A stretch of DNA of 64,000 nt, from contig NC_053037.3 in assembly GCF_002575655.3 (NCBI RefSeq), positions 251,195,135 through 251,259,134 of the forward strand, given 5' to 3'. Shown here piece by piece: positions 24,115 to 35,545 of the stretch. Made by a program: the position numbers and the translations under genes. The number at the start of each line of letters is the position of its first letter. Positions within the stretch are counted from its first letter, which is position 1. The notes under the pieces were generated by a model. The model searched no databases, was not told the origin of the DNA, and saw only the letters and a list, made by a program, of their open reading frames with translations. Source of the DNA: Aegilops tauschii subsp. strangulata (Eukaryota; Streptophyta; Magnoliopsida; Poales; Poaceae).

Positions 24115-25002
24115 TGATAGAGGCGAGGGTCCCGATCTTTCGATGAGATGATAACTATCGATTTGGTGGAGACGACTTTGACGATCCGACTACAAACGTG
24201 CACGACGTCGCGCCTTAGCAATCGCTAAACCAACTCCGAGAGATTATTGACCACGCTGGAGCACAATCAACCTGACCACGAAGGTCTATTCCTGCAAGCA
24301 ATCGAAGAACAAGCAAGAATATGATTAAGCAATCTGAATATTGCGAGTATGGATGAAGTATTGATAAAAGTGGGGTTTCATAAGCGGTCTTGGTCTGATC
24401 GTTGGACACAAATGAAGTACACAAAGTTGCAGCGATGGCTAACTTTTAACTAAATAAAACCCAAGTCTAAACGAAGCCTTAAGGGCTATATTTATAGGGA
24501 AAAGAGAGGGGATTTTGTCCACCCTTGGCAAGGTGGGACTAAAACACCTCCTAAGTCGTTTCCCCTACAATATGGACTCTAAAAATAGATTACATGGACC
24601 TGGCCCAAAATAAGGTGGCGCAACACCAATAATAAGCTTTGGACGAAATTTATGAAAGGCCATCTTGTATGTTGCGTCCATCTTCTTGTATGTTATCATG
24701 GTGGCTTCAAAGTCCGGAAATCTCCACTTGAACCTCCGTTCTTGTTCTCTTCGCACGCACCTTCATCTCCGTGCTTGACCATGCTCCAATGTTCATCCTT
24801 CTTGTCCGTGCTAGGCCCTTCAATTGCAAGCAACACAAATGTATCTAAGTTAGGCAGCATCATATTCTCATGAACACTAGAAACATTACCAAGAAACGAA
24901 AGTACCTGATAATTTAATTGGCGTATCTGAGCTCTAGCAACTGTTCCAAGAGGTAAAACAACAGGGGATATGGGTGTAACTGTGGTAGCCATGTCCTCAT
25001 CA
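24115..25002 (-). repeat. 5' LTR of B1
   Basis: 888 bp, minus strand, TGATGAGGACATGGC at 25002 to CTCTATCA at 24115, followed to the right by the GCCGG duplication. Confidence 0.93.
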
Positions 25003-25372
25003 GCCGGTGCGAGGGGCCCCTCACAGCTACGTTCGCATGCCTTTTGGCCTGCCGAACGCGGCTGCTACATTCCAGCGCCACATGCGGAGCGTCCTGGCGT
25101 CTCATGAGGCCAGGCACCAGGCGATCCTGTCACAGGTGGTGACGGATCCCCGTGAGCCCCCAGGCCCCCAGAGCTTCCCGAGGTTCAGGACCTGGGTGGC
25201 TCATGAGGAGCAACTTCTGCAGCACGCGTCTCCAACTACCCCAACACCTCTTCAGCAACGGTGCCAGGTGACACTTTTTTGGTTTGTTCAATTGGGGGCG
25301 GCCCTTGGGCTGCACTATCCCCAAGCCGCGTGGGTCCATCCCCGCGGCATGTATCATTCTTGCATCTACTAG
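25003..25372 (+). pseudogene. RT fragment of C
   Basis: A short stretch reads SYVRMPFGLPNAAATFQRHM, the conserved segment just before the RT catalytic YxDD. The YxDD itself and the rest of RT are not found: after about 60 residues the protein similarity ends and the ORF continues into unrelated sequence. The segment is not in frame with the protease remnant on the other side of B1. RT, RNase H and integrase have therefore been largely deleted. Confidence 0.72.
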
Positions 25373-26887
25373 AACTGACTCTACCCTTTGGTCATGAGTT
25401 GCTTTATGATTATCACTTGTCTGTCCGGTGCTTCGACGCCATGAACGTCGTACGCCCTTGCAAACCCACCCTCAACCACCTCATGATTAAGGACTGGCAC
25501 GGCGTCTGTGCTCGGGTCCGTCCCTGCAGCGCCGCTAAACCCAAGTGGCTGAGCTCTGGCTCGCGGGGCAGCTCCCGTGCACGTCACCTCCCATGGTCCT
25601 TGGTGCCTTGTTCTCGCATGAGCTAATCGGGGGCGGATAAGTTAGGGCGCGTGACCCGGTGCCTCACCACCGCGGGAGCCGCGTGCCGACTGTCTTTCTT
25701 CAGGACTTTCGCATGAGAAGACTGGGCACGGCGTTTGTGCTTGGGTCCGTCCCTGCAGCGTCGACAAACCCAACGGCTGAGCTTTGTCTGGTGGGCCGGC
25801 CCGTTCACGTCACCTCCTGGGGTCATTGGTGTTTGGCCTTCTGATGCGATAACCTCAGGAAATTCACTTGGCGCATGTCACCTAACCATCTCGCATGACT
25901 ATGACAAGTGTTCCGAATCAAATTGAAGCACAACCCACCTTGCGGTAGGGCCTCGTGAGTCCCGCGCTGGCTCACGAGTGCCCATACACACCTCCTCTAG
26001 CCCTGCCGTGCAAGCCATGTGTCAGGGTGGGGCTGTACACGCCCCGGAGTTCCCCTCAGAGGGAGCTCCCACCCACGTACTAGTGGAAGCACCATGCTCC
26101 GCGCTGGCAGTTGACACGGTCGAGGAGAGGCTATGCCCGTGCAAGAGCGGAAGCGCCATGCTCCGCGCTGGTGATAAACAACTGAGGGCAGCCTCACGGC
26201 TGTAGTAACCTCAGGCGAGCCACCAGGCTCGGTGTTCAGCCTCGCCGCGCCGCTTTCCCCTCGGGAGAGTCACGCGAGGGGGCTGGACACAGGGGCTACG
26301 CTCAGGTCACGCCTGGTGTACACCACCTCGCCAGGTACCTTGGACCTGGTCTTCGCGCGCCCCTCTCGAGCGAGAGCTCGGGGAGGAAAGGTATGGAGGA
26401 CTTTTCGTACGTCAAGGGGGACTCCTGAGAATCGCGACTCAGGAGCCTAACTGGTCACGTAGCCCCTCACCCCTTGGTCTCGTCCTGGTGATCCGGACGA
26501 CCCAACGGCGGCTGAGGTATGCGCGGGGCCGGGCCCTGCCGACGCAGAACGCTAGAACCACACTCGCATCTCCTCCCCGAGGGCTGTTCATACGTCAAGG
26601 GGGACTCCTGAGCATCGACTCAGGAGCCTAACTGGTCACGTAGCCCCTCACCCCTTGGCCTCGTCCTGGTGATCCGGACTACCCAACAACGGCTGAGCTA
26701 TGCGCGGGGCCGGGCCCTGCCGACGCAGAACATTAAAGCAACGGAAAGGAAATCACAGAACCCTAGCAGATTAGTACAAAACATATTGTCTCTTAAAGTT
26801 CCAAGCATAAGTTCTTACGCCTCCACGAGGCATGATACATGTTGCAGGACTAAAACAAGGGGAAGCGCCGCCCTCAAGATTCTTCCT
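25373..26887 (+). other. GC-rich spacer of C with direct repeats
   Basis: I recognise no convincing coding sequence. A 110-bp segment containing GGGTCCGTCCCTGCAGCG occurs near 25491 and again near 25720. A longer tandem pair with period 183 bp starts at 26408. In Tat-type elements a long non-coding spacer between pol and the antisense gene is usual. Confidence 0.6.
26408..26731 (+). repeat. Tandem pair, period 183 bp, in C
   Basis: Two copies begin TACGTCAAGGGGGACTCCTG at 26408 and 26591, and both run to GCCGACGCAGAAC. They differ at a handful of bases. Each copy contains an inverted GACTCCTGAG/CTCAGGAG pair that could form a hairpin. Confidence 0.85.
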
Positions 26888-26913
26888 CAGCCTTGGGCAC
26901 CGCTGTCGCCCGC

Positions 26914-29580
26914 CTAGGGAGGCCCACCGTCGACAACGTCGCCACCGTCCTTGCTATCAGCCGTAGTCACGGGATCGACGACGAGGAACTTCCGCAGCAA
27001 GGCCTCCACCTGATCCTTCACAGATTCGGCAGCAGCAGCGTAAAGCTCAGGGTCCATGGACTCAAGCAAGCCACCAAGGTCGAAGCCAGGGTCCTGAAGA
27101 TAGAGGTGGCTGAAGACGTGCGTCACGACCGAGGTAGAATGCGCGCGGGCCTCTCCCTCCACCATGGGGCCCACTCCGACGACGATGCCCTCGAGCACCG
27201 CGACGAGCTTGAGGAGTAGTCCGACGGGGCCTTCCTCCGGAGTCACCAGCGTTCTCGTACCCGCTCTCGTAGATATCCTGCAGTGCCTTGCGGGACCTCA
27301 GCTCGAGGGAGTCAAAGGCAGCATGCCACGCGGTGGCCGCCTTCTCAGCCGCGACAAGAAGCTTCTCCCTGGCCTCCATTCGAGCTTTCTCCTCGCAGAC
27401 GAGCTTGGTGTGGGCCGCCTGGGCCGCCTCCACCACCTCCTTCAGCTTCTCTAGGCGGCCGCGCTCCGTGGCCTGTTCCTGGCCTGCCTTCTCTAGCTCG
27501 GCGCCGCGGTCCGTAAGCGCAGCTTCTTGGGTCTTCAGCTTCCCCTCCTGCTCCTCAAGCTGGCGGGTCCGGGCGGTCTGCTTATCGCGGAGGGTCTTCA
27601 GCTCGGCCTCCGCTGCACGACAGCGCTCCTCGGTGGCCTTTGCGTCCTTCAACGCCATGTTGCGAGCGGCTGCGGCTATGCCGGCCACCCCGAGACCAGC
27701 TCCAGGCGCCCCGACGCCCTGCGCCGGTCGGGGCCCCGAAGATCGTCCCGGAGCCGGTCCAGCACGAAGAAGGCCTCCTCTAGAGCACCGGGCATGGCAG
27801 AAGAACCAAGGCCCGCCAGCATGGTGGCTGGGGAAGGAGACGGTGCTGGCGTCAAGACTGGCGAAGCAGCAGCAGCAAGGATGGCCGGGGGCTCCGGAGC
27901 CCTCGGGTCGTCAGCAGGGGCGCTGAAGGCGAGCGCCTCGAGAGTCGGCTTGGCCGCAGGGGTAGGATCCTCCTGAGGCTGGCCCCCCAAGCCTCGAGAG
28001 GGCAACCCTACCGTAGGAGGATGCGAGGCAGCCTCCTCTTTCCGCGCCGGAGTTACCGTGACCGTAGCAGGCTTCTTGGCCTCGGGGGCCTTCGCCTCCT
28101 CCTTCTTCGTCTTCGCCGCCAGCGTCAGCCAGGCCACAGAGAGAAAAATGTCTGAGCACTACATCAAGAGCAGGAAGCAAAGACAAGATGATACACTTAC
28201 TGGTCCTCGGTGACGTACTCCCTCTCCCTGCCCAGGAGCGCGGTGCCCCCAAGCTTCCTGGGCACGGGCGTCGCCGCGCTCTCAGGGGCGGACGAGCGTG
28301 CGGCGGCTGGATCTGCGGCAGCAGCGGCCGGCGACAAGGTGGGAGGCGCCGCCTCGGGGAAGCAACGCCGTCATGTCCTTCTTCGGGGTCCCCTGCTTCA
28401 GCCTCTTCAGAGGGGTGCCCCTGGACCTCGTGACAACCTTGGTGGAGCGCGACGACCCCTCGACCAGGCGCTCGTCAGCGTCGTCGTCATCAGAGAAGGC
28501 ACGGAGGAGCTCGCTCTACCGCGGGGCAGAGGTCTCCCTCACCCCCTACAGGGTCACCTCTGAGTCCTCGTTCCCCTCCTCCCCGGAGTGATCCCCGGAG
28601 GACACCGGCACCGGGGAGTTCGGGGGCTGGGAAGACTTCAGCGGCACGAGCACCCGCTCATCAAAGACAGGCATGGCGGTGGCCACCTTTTCCCCGTCGT
28701 CGTGGCGGTACAGCAGGAGATAGCCTTCTGGGGGGCCTCCCTGGTCCTTCCCGAGCAAGGTGCGCACGACCTTGCTCAACTCCTCGTTAGACAGGTCATC
28801 CGGGCGCAACCGGAGGTCGTCTTCCGCACCCTTGAAGCTCCACAGGGGGCACGAGTGCGCCTGGAGCGGAGACAGGCGCTGCATCGGGAACTCCTTGACG
28901 ATCATGGCCCCTGTCAGCTTCTTCGCCTCCAAGTCAGCCGTCATCTTCTCCAGCAACTGCTCCGCCCGGGGGTCAGCGAGCTTCTCGTGAGCCCACCGGT
29001 CCAGCTTCGCCTAGAAGGCAGTCGGCAGCTCCAGCCGAGCGTGGGAGCGCCTGGCGTCCATGAAGATCCACTTGTGCTGGAAGTCCTCCACCTTCTTCCC
29101 GGCCCTCGAGATCGCGTTGCTGCCATGAGCCGCGATGAAGCTGGCGCACCCAGAGCACTAGCCGCTGCTTACCCGGAGGTAGAAGAAGTGGCAGAACAGC
29201 GCAACGGAGGGCACCACCACCATGAATGCCTCGCAGTAGAAGGCGAAGATTGACAGGAGGAGGATGGAGTTGGGATGAAGATGGAGGGCATGGAGCCCAT
29301 AATGGTTGAGGATGGCGTAGAAGAAACGGGAGAAGGAAAGAACCAGCCCAGCGAAGACGCTGTGCAGAAAGAAGGGGTAAAAGGTTTCACCCAAGGCTTC
29401 CAGCTTGGCGGAGCTGACCCGGAGCGCCGTCTCTCCTCCCTCATTGCCGCTGCATGTCGTCGGTGGGAGCACAGCGGCAAGGTGCTTCTCCTCAGCAATG
29501 GTGGACGCGCTCAGGGCTGTATCTAACCAGGAAGCCGAGCGCGCGGCAGGGGCCGATGACTTCGCCTTGTCGGTGGCCAT
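26914..29580 (-). pseudogene. Antisense gene of C (PF04195-like, coiled coil)
   Basis: On the strand opposite to C lies a degraded gene of about 2.7 kb. Near its start (29500-29160) it reads ETFYPFFLHSVFAGLV, NHYGLHALHLHPNSILLLSI and PSVALFCHFFYLR, the pattern of the putative gypsy-type transposon domain (PF04195, Transposase_28) found in grasses. KKVEDFQHKWIFMD follows after a stop. The middle (28956-27676) is proline- and alanine-rich. The C-terminal part (27688-27250) is a long charged coiled coil (TEERCRAAEAELKTLRDKQ), ending near FLVVDP and a stop at 26914. Stops at 29158 and 28546 and frame changes break it. Antisense ORFs between pol and the 3' LTR are known from the Tat lineage. Their role is unknown. 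Confidence 0.72.
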
Positions 29581-29872
29581 TGGTGGCGAGTTTGAGGAGA
29601 GGATTCAGCATATCTGGAGGTGCTCTGAGCAGAAGGAGAAGGGGAACTGGAGCAATACGAAGGGAAGGCAATGAAGGCTCAGCGGCAGGCGCCAGCCTTT
29701 TGTCAGCCCGGGACAGTTGCCGAGGCCGCGTGTGGAAGCGGAGACGCCCACATCCCATCAAGAGCCACGCGTCGACCAAGGCCGCAGGCGGTTAGGGCCC
29801 TTGGCACTCCGCACTTGCCCTTTGGCTTCGCCTCAAAGCCAAGTCTGAGCGCGCCTTGGGCCCGGGGGCTAC

Positions 29873-30744
29873 TATCGGTGTTCTGGGAATGGGGGTACCC
29901 AGACTTGCCTGCCCGCGGCCCACGACATGGCTCCATCGATGGCCTGGTATGGCCCATCTTCAGCAGCAACAACTCAAGACCCTCGCGAGGCGAATGACAC
30001 CAAGACCTCCAGAAGGAGCGACCTCCTCAGGCTGGCTCCTGAGGAGCAGATATTTCTATGCAAGCCTCACCTCACGAGGTTTGGATGACGTGAGCCATGA
30101 CGGCCAAGGCTTGGCGGGCGCTAGCGGGCGCAGGACAACAGTTTCCTCTTTGGTGCTAAGGAGGCAAGCGCAGACGCGGAGTCCCGAGGAATCAACCAAA
30201 GGTTTCCATTCCCATGCAACAAGACCAAGACCGCCAGGACGGCAGGACGGAGGTCATCGCCAAGCCCACCATGGTGTCACGACCAGAGGCTTTGCAGGCG
30301 AAGACTACTTTTGTCAGGATAAGATGTACTAGTTGTCTGCCTTCGAATTTGGCCGTGGTGGGATCCCTTCCCGCCTCCATTTTGGGGAAGAGGACCAAGG
30401 TCACTATAAGTAGAGCAGCACCACCATCGTCGAGAGGGACAGATCATTCAGATCATCCTCACAGTCGCCAGCTCACTCGAGCACAAGAACACGCCTCCTC
30501 CTGAGGTTGTTCTCTGACTATACTAGTTCATCCCCAGCCCCTCGAGGCCAATCCACCACAAAGGAGGAGTAGGGTTTTACACCGCAAGGTAGCGCGAACC
30601 TGGGTAAACTGCCTTGTCCCTTTTCCTTCCCGTTCATCGAGCTAGGCCATGAGATTGGCGAGTAGGCAGAATGGGAGGTCGAGTTCTTCGCACGCACCCC
30701 ATAGTTCAAATCTATCTAGGGTCCGCGGAGCCCGAAATCCGACA
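29873..30744 (+). repeat. 3' LTR of C
   Basis: The LTR starts TATCGGTGTTCTGGG (the usual TG has become TA) directly after the polypurine tract CCCGGGGGCTAC. It ends CCGACA, so the terminal TGTCGG/CCGACA inverted repeat is recognisable. Length 872 bp. The next bases belong to element F. Confidence 0.85.
30405..30410 (+). promoter_or_regulatory. TATA box of C LTR
   Basis: CTATAAGTAG lies in the second half of the LTR, in the usual position before the transcript start. CG-rich sequence surrounds it. Confidence 0.55.
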
Positions 30745-30779
30745 ATTGTTGCACGTAGATTGCAACACAACGCTAATAA

Positions 30780-31112
30780 TGGTTATTTTATGGTGGAATT
30801 TATGCCACACACTTAGCAAGAGAGCTGGGTGTTTCACCTTTGCCATATGACCCTGTTTTACCCACACAGTATTTAGACTTTGATGCTATGGAACGTCATA
30901 AGATTCTTAGAGGTGAACCCACTAATTTCACCTATAAATTGTTGTTTAACCAAGACTCCGTTGTACACACATATTTGCCTGCGCCTGCTCTCTTTGATGT
31001 CCACAGTAAGGGAAGATATTTTGTTCTGGAGAGCGAGGCCCGAGCTTATAAAGCGGCGGTTGTGGCTGCACGGCATGCTGAGGCATCCGCACCGAGAGCC
31101 TCCGTGAGCTAA
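30780..31112 (+). pseudogene. C-terminal end of an F ORF
   Basis: An open frame of about 110 codons ends at TAA 31110-31112. It contains LARELGVSPLPYDPVLPTQ, MERHKILRGEP and SEARAYKAAVVAARHAEAS. I do not recognise a domain. Its position just before the first polypurine tract suggests it is the last coding part of the element. The element is cut off on the left, so the start is not visible. Confidence 0.55.
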
Positions 31113-33213
31113 TTACCTTGATCATTATGCAGGCTACTGACTGATTACCAAGTTAGGCCAAAAGCCTAAGCTTGGGGGAGTACGTATTCCCACCGACATT
31201 ACATTCATGTTCACACATTTGATTTGTCGGTGTCCACACATTTTCATTGTATTATCCATGATTAATTTATTTTCTTGCTTTCTTCTTGTGTGTTTGAAAA
31301 ACTTTGAGAAAATCGAAAAATATATTTCCTGCTTCTTTTCGGTTTTTCTTCCTAGATTAAATTGTTGTAGCACTAAAAAGAAAACCCAAAAAGATTTCCT
31401 TGTTCTTCTTTTACTTGTTGGGAGCTTTCCCGTGTAAATAGTTTTTCTCATTTTTGCTTTTCCCCCTTTATTTTCTTCTTTCAGATAAAACCAAAAACAC
31501 CAAAAATATTTTAGTGTGTTTATCTGAATTTCTTTTCTTTTATTAGTCATACCGAGGAGAAGACCAGAATGAAAATGTTGAGTGGCTCTCATATGCATTA
31601 TTGTTGATCTAGCAATGAGCCCATATTACCTTCTTCTCCTGTTGAATATAGTGTTTACAGATTCCAGCTTAGTCCACGACACTCTTGCACTATTATCATT
31701 TTCATATCGTTCGATCATGCAAGTGGAAGGCAATAATGATGATATTTGATGAACTGGCCGTGGCAGAGAGAAACGGGTATGAACTCAACTTGTTCTGTTT
31801 TTGTAAATATATTTAACCTAGTATCCATGATTCAGCCCATTATGATTAAACATGTTTGCAATGACAATTAGAGATTATAGTTTCTCATGCCATGCGTAAG
31901 TAGATAGGAGTGGATAATGATTTATCTTGGATGTCAACATTGCGTTAAAATGATTGTGATGTAGTATGACGATATGGTATCCTCCTCTGAATGTTCGAGT
32001 GGCTTGACTTGGCACATGTTCATGCATGTAGTTGAATCAAGACCAACATAGCCTCTATGATATTTATGTTCATGTGATATTTATGTTCATGGTGTTCATA
32101 TCCTACTCATGCTAGTGTCCAATGTTACTTATGCATAATGCATGTTCATGACCATTGTTGCTCTCTAGCTGGTCGCTTCTCAACCTGTTTGCTAGCCTTC
32201 GCCTGTACTAAGTGGGAATTCTACTTGTACATCCAAAACCTAAAACACAAGTTATTCTAGATGGGTCCACCATACCTACATATATGCGGTATTACCCTGC
32301 CGTCCTAAGTAAATTTGCATGTGCCATCTCTAAAAACTTCAAATAAATATCCTTTTTGTGTGCTTGGATTGTTCATGGAACGACTGGAGGTAGTTGGTAT
32401 CTTCCATGCTAAGCGGATTATTCTCAGGACGAGTATTTATTCACTCGCCATTGCACGAGAAAGGGGTGGTAATAGGGATTCCCAGTCCCAAACTGCAAAC
32501 AGAAAAAGCTTACAAATAATCAAACGAAAACTCCTACGGAGTCATAACCTTTACTTTATCGCTTGGGAACCGCTACTAATGTGTTTAGCATGGAAGATAT
32601 TGATAACTGATGGTCGCAAAGTAAACAAGAAGGGTGCGTTTCTCATAATTTCATTTACCTCTGTTTTAAAAACTTGAGCTCTGGCACATCTGCAAATCAT
32701 TGCTTCCCTCTGCGAAGGGATTATCTATTTACTTTTATTGTTGTGTCATCACCTTCTAAAATAAGCGCCAGAACCTGAGAGCACTGCTGTCATGCTGATG
32801 CATTGTGTGTAGCTAATGTTGGGTGCATCATGACTGGATCTTTTCTACCATGAATTACAATGTTTAGTCGCTGCTTGAACTTAGGAGGTGCTCTACATTT
32901 ATGTTTTGCTGTCTCAGAAAGGGCTAGCGAGATACCACTATTATCATATTATATCATGGTTGTTTTGTAACGTGTTGCTGTTTGAGATATCTTATTATTG
33001 CTCGCTAGCTGATTATGTCATTGATATGAGTTAATATAATTTTTAAGAGTTATTGTTGACATGGTTAGTTATGATATTGTATGAAAACCTAGGTGTTGTT
33101 TAAGCTTATTTATGCAAACAAGAGCAAAAGAGTTCGTAAAAGTTTTTCTTTTTCACTTTCAGTTTATCAACTAAATTACTTGAGGACAAGCAAATGTTTA
33201 AGCTTGGGGGAGT
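31113..33213 (+). other. Non-coding spacer of F with two identical polypurine tracts
   Basis: About 2.1 kb of T-rich sequence contains no credible ORF. The 14-mer AAGCTTGGGGGAGT occurs at 31168-31181, right after the ORF, and again at 33200-33213, directly before the LTR. The second is the tract that would prime plus-strand synthesis. The first could act as an internal one. Confidence 0.7.
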
Positions 33214-34581
33214 TGATACGTCTCCGTCGTATCTACTTTTCCTAATGCTTTTCCTCTTGTTTTGGACTCTAATTTGCATGATTTGAATGAAACTAACCCG
33301 GAATGATGCTGTTTTCAGCAGAACTACCAAGGTGTTTTTTTTGTGCAAAAATAGAAGTTCTCGGAATGGAACGAAACTTTGCGAGGACTTTTTATACAAT
33401 AAAAGAGAATTTCTGGAGCCAAGAACCACCGGAGGGGGGCACCTGGGTGGGCACAACCCACCAGGGCGCGCCCAGGTAGGTTGTCCCCACCTGGTGGCCC
33501 ACAGACCCTGAAACCGATGCTATAAAATCCTATTTTTCCAGAAAAAACGGGGAGAAAGAATTATCGCGTTCCACGAGATGGAGCCGCCGCCGTCTCTTGT
33601 TCTTCATTGGGAGGCCAGATCTAGAGTCCGTTTGGGGCTCCGGAGAGGGAGATCTTCGATCTTCGTCATCACCAACCCTTCTCCATCGCCAATACCATGA
33701 TGCTCCCCACCGGGAGTGAGTAATTCCTTCGTAGGGTCGCTGGTCGGTGAGGAGTTGGATGAGATTTATCATGTAATCGAGTTAGTTTTGTTAGGGCTTG
33801 ATCCCTAGTATCCACTATGTTCTGACATTGATGTTGCTATGACTTTGCGATGCTTAATGCTTGTCACTTTGGGCCCAGGTTCCATGATTTCAAATCTGAA
33901 CCATTTATGTTATCACCATTATATCCATGTTCTAGATCCGATCTTGCAAGTTATAGTCACGTACTACGTGTTATGATCCGGAAACCCCGGAGTGACAATA
34001 GTCGGGACCACTCCCGGTGATGACCGTAGTTTGAGGAGTTCATGTATTCACCGTGTGTTAATGCTTTGTTCCGGTTCTCTATTAAAAGGAGACCTTAATA
34101 TCCCTTAGTTTCCATTAGGACCCCGCTGCCACGGGAGGGTAGGACAAAAGATGTCATGCAAGTTCTTTCCATAAGCACGTATGACTATTTACGGAATACA
34201 TGCCTACATTATATTTATGAACTGGAGCTAACTGTCACATGATGAATATCATCCAACAAATTGCCGATCCAATGCCTATGCTTTTCCTACATTTTGTTTT
34301 TGCTAGGTTACTACTGCTGCTGTTACTACTGCACTTGCTACAAAATCATTGCTATCACTGTTACCGTTACTATTGCTGTTGCTACTACTATCAAAACTAT
34401 CATACTACTTTGCTACTGATCACTTTGCTGCAGATAATTAATCTCTAGGTGTGGTTGATTGACAGCTCAGCTTCTAATACTTGCAAATATTCTTTGGCTC
34501 CCCGTTTGTCGAATCTATAAATTTGGGTTGAATACTCTACCCTCGAAAACTATTGCGATCCCCTATACTTGTGGGTTATCA
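33214..34581 (+). repeat. 3' LTR of F
   Basis: TGATACGTCTCC to GTGGGTTATCA, 1368 bp, with a TATAAAA box at 33521. The last 100 bases include AATATTCTTTGGCTCC and CCCTATACTTGTGGG, familiar from Triticeae Athila-type LTRs. Confidence 0.88.
33521..33527 (+). promoter_or_regulatory. TATA box of F LTR
   Basis: TATAAAA follows a GC-rich stretch and stands about 300 bp into the LTR, a usual place for the end of U3. Confidence 0.65.
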
Positions 34582-35545
34582 GTACTGTAAGCCTAGGAAG
34601 GATCACAAATCCATGGCTAACATGTACAAGCCAATCCCTGATGCAGCATTGGAGACACACAAGTTTGGCTCTATATATTATTTGCTTGCTGGTTTGACCA
34701 CCAAGAATACCATCTTGAGGCACACTCTATTGCCCAAGTCAGGAGATCATAGGATAATTCGTGGTCACTCCATCAACCTGCTTCACTTGTTTGATGTACC
34801 ACAAAAATTCAAGGTGATGAGCTTGATTGTAGAGACTGTGAAGAGAACAACAGCAGACCAGAAGAGGTCTTGTGGATATGCCCCTCACATTTAGACTTTG
34901 ATCAACTCCAAGATGGGAACTGGGACATATCTACTGGACAGAGAGCATCTTCCCCTGAGGCCAGACTTTGAGGACAACGAGGTTGTCATGGATGCTTCAC
35001 ATCCTACTTGTGCAGATGCCCAGGAGAAGATAGAGAAAGCAAAGGCTGCAAAAGCAGCAAAGGCAGCAAGTGCCCCAGATGCTTCAGTTGCAAATCTCAA
35101 GACCAAGAAAGATCAACTCAGTTATCTGCTTGAGGCCACCGTGAGAATTGAGAAGAGCTCGGCCACCTTGACTCAAAATTAGGAGAGTCTTGGGAGGATC
35201 ATTGAGACTAAGTTCCATGACCTAGATGTGAAGAGCACTAAGATTCAAACTGTTGTGGAGAAGCTTCAAGAGGATGCTGAGGACAGGGATGACAGACGCA
35301 CGACAGACACATTCCAAAGAGTGCCAAGGGCACAAAGACCATCAGCTCTGCCAGTTGCCAGACACTCCAGGACTACCACTTCAGCACTTGCAGCCACTGC
35401 CACAGTTGTACCTCCAGTGTCAACTCCTCCAGCTCCACAGACTTCTTCTGAGGCATTTGCATACGCCCTCCTCTCCATGCCGTCTACGCACACCAGAGCA
35501 ACAAGCCAGAAGACCCCTTTAGGAGCTCCCAGAGATCGTGCCTAG
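34582..35545 (+). pseudogene. G ORF with two in-frame TAG stops
   Basis: One frame spans the whole segment and is broken only by TAG at 34892-34894 and TAG at 35180-35182. Both would be CAG after one C to T reversal. It begins YCKPRKDHKSMANMY where F interrupts it. It contains LLHLFDVPQKFKVMSLIVETV, an alanine/lysine-rich helix (EKIEKAKAAKAAKAA) and a second coiled-coil-like part with DLDVKSTKIQTVVEKLQ. A proline-, serine- and threonine-rich C-terminus follows. I recognise no enzyme motif. A structural, Gag-like role is possible but unproven. Confidence 0.6.

Larger units (their letters stand above)
10481..25002 (-). mobile_element. B1: non-autonomous gag-only Ty3/gypsy element (hosts A4)
   Basis: This is a complete minus-strand element with two LTRs (887 and 888 bp) flanked by GCCGG on both sides (10476-10480 and 25003-25007). 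Without the nested A4 and its duplicated AGTAC it is about 4.97 kb. The 5' LTR is on the right, followed by a primer-binding site, a leader of about 1.8 kb, one ORF and a polypurine tract. It lacks protease, RT, RNase H and integrase. LTR ends, primer site, leader ends and gag resemble family A, so it probably depends on A proteins. I saw roughly 15 to 20 differences between its LTRs by eye. Confidence 0.92.
9536..30744 (+). mobile_element. C: Tat-type Ty3/gypsy element, split by B1 and D
   Basis: The GC-rich plus-strand segments 9536-10480 and 25003-30744 belong to one old element. They hold a protease remnant, an RT fragment, a long spacer with direct repeats, a large antisense gene, a polypurine tract (CCCGGGGGCTAC) and a 3' LTR ending CCGACA. 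The order RT, antisense gene, LTR is typical of Tat-lineage elements of grasses. B1 sits inside it between GCCGG duplications. Much of RT, RNase H and integrase is missing. C itself interrupts F at 30744, with ATTGT as the expected right duplication. Confidence 0.82.
30745..34581 (+). mobile_element. F: Athila-type Ty3/gypsy element, 3' part
   Basis: This is a plus-strand remnant holding the end of an ORF, a long non-coding spacer with two polypurine tracts and a 3' LTR starting TGATACGTCTCCGTCG. The LTR and spacer resemble Sabrina- or Fatima-type Athila elements that are very common in Triticeae. I cannot assign the exact family by eye. The left side is cut by C. The right neighbour GTACT (34582-34586) is the expected target duplication within G. 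Confidence 0.82.

Noticed and set aside
28151..28200. Intron of the antisense gene with a GTAAGTG donor
   Set aside because: The nearest acceptor gives only about 50 bp, too short for a plant intron, and the gene is degraded.
28588..29253. Plus-strand ORF of 221 codons in C
   Set aside because: It is the shadow of the antisense gene, whose minus-strand frame has the recognisable domain. High GC content lengthens chance ORFs here.
31134..31598. Minus-strand ORF of 154 codons in F
   Set aside because: It consists mainly of lysine-rich translation of T-rich spacer and lies across the first polypurine tract.
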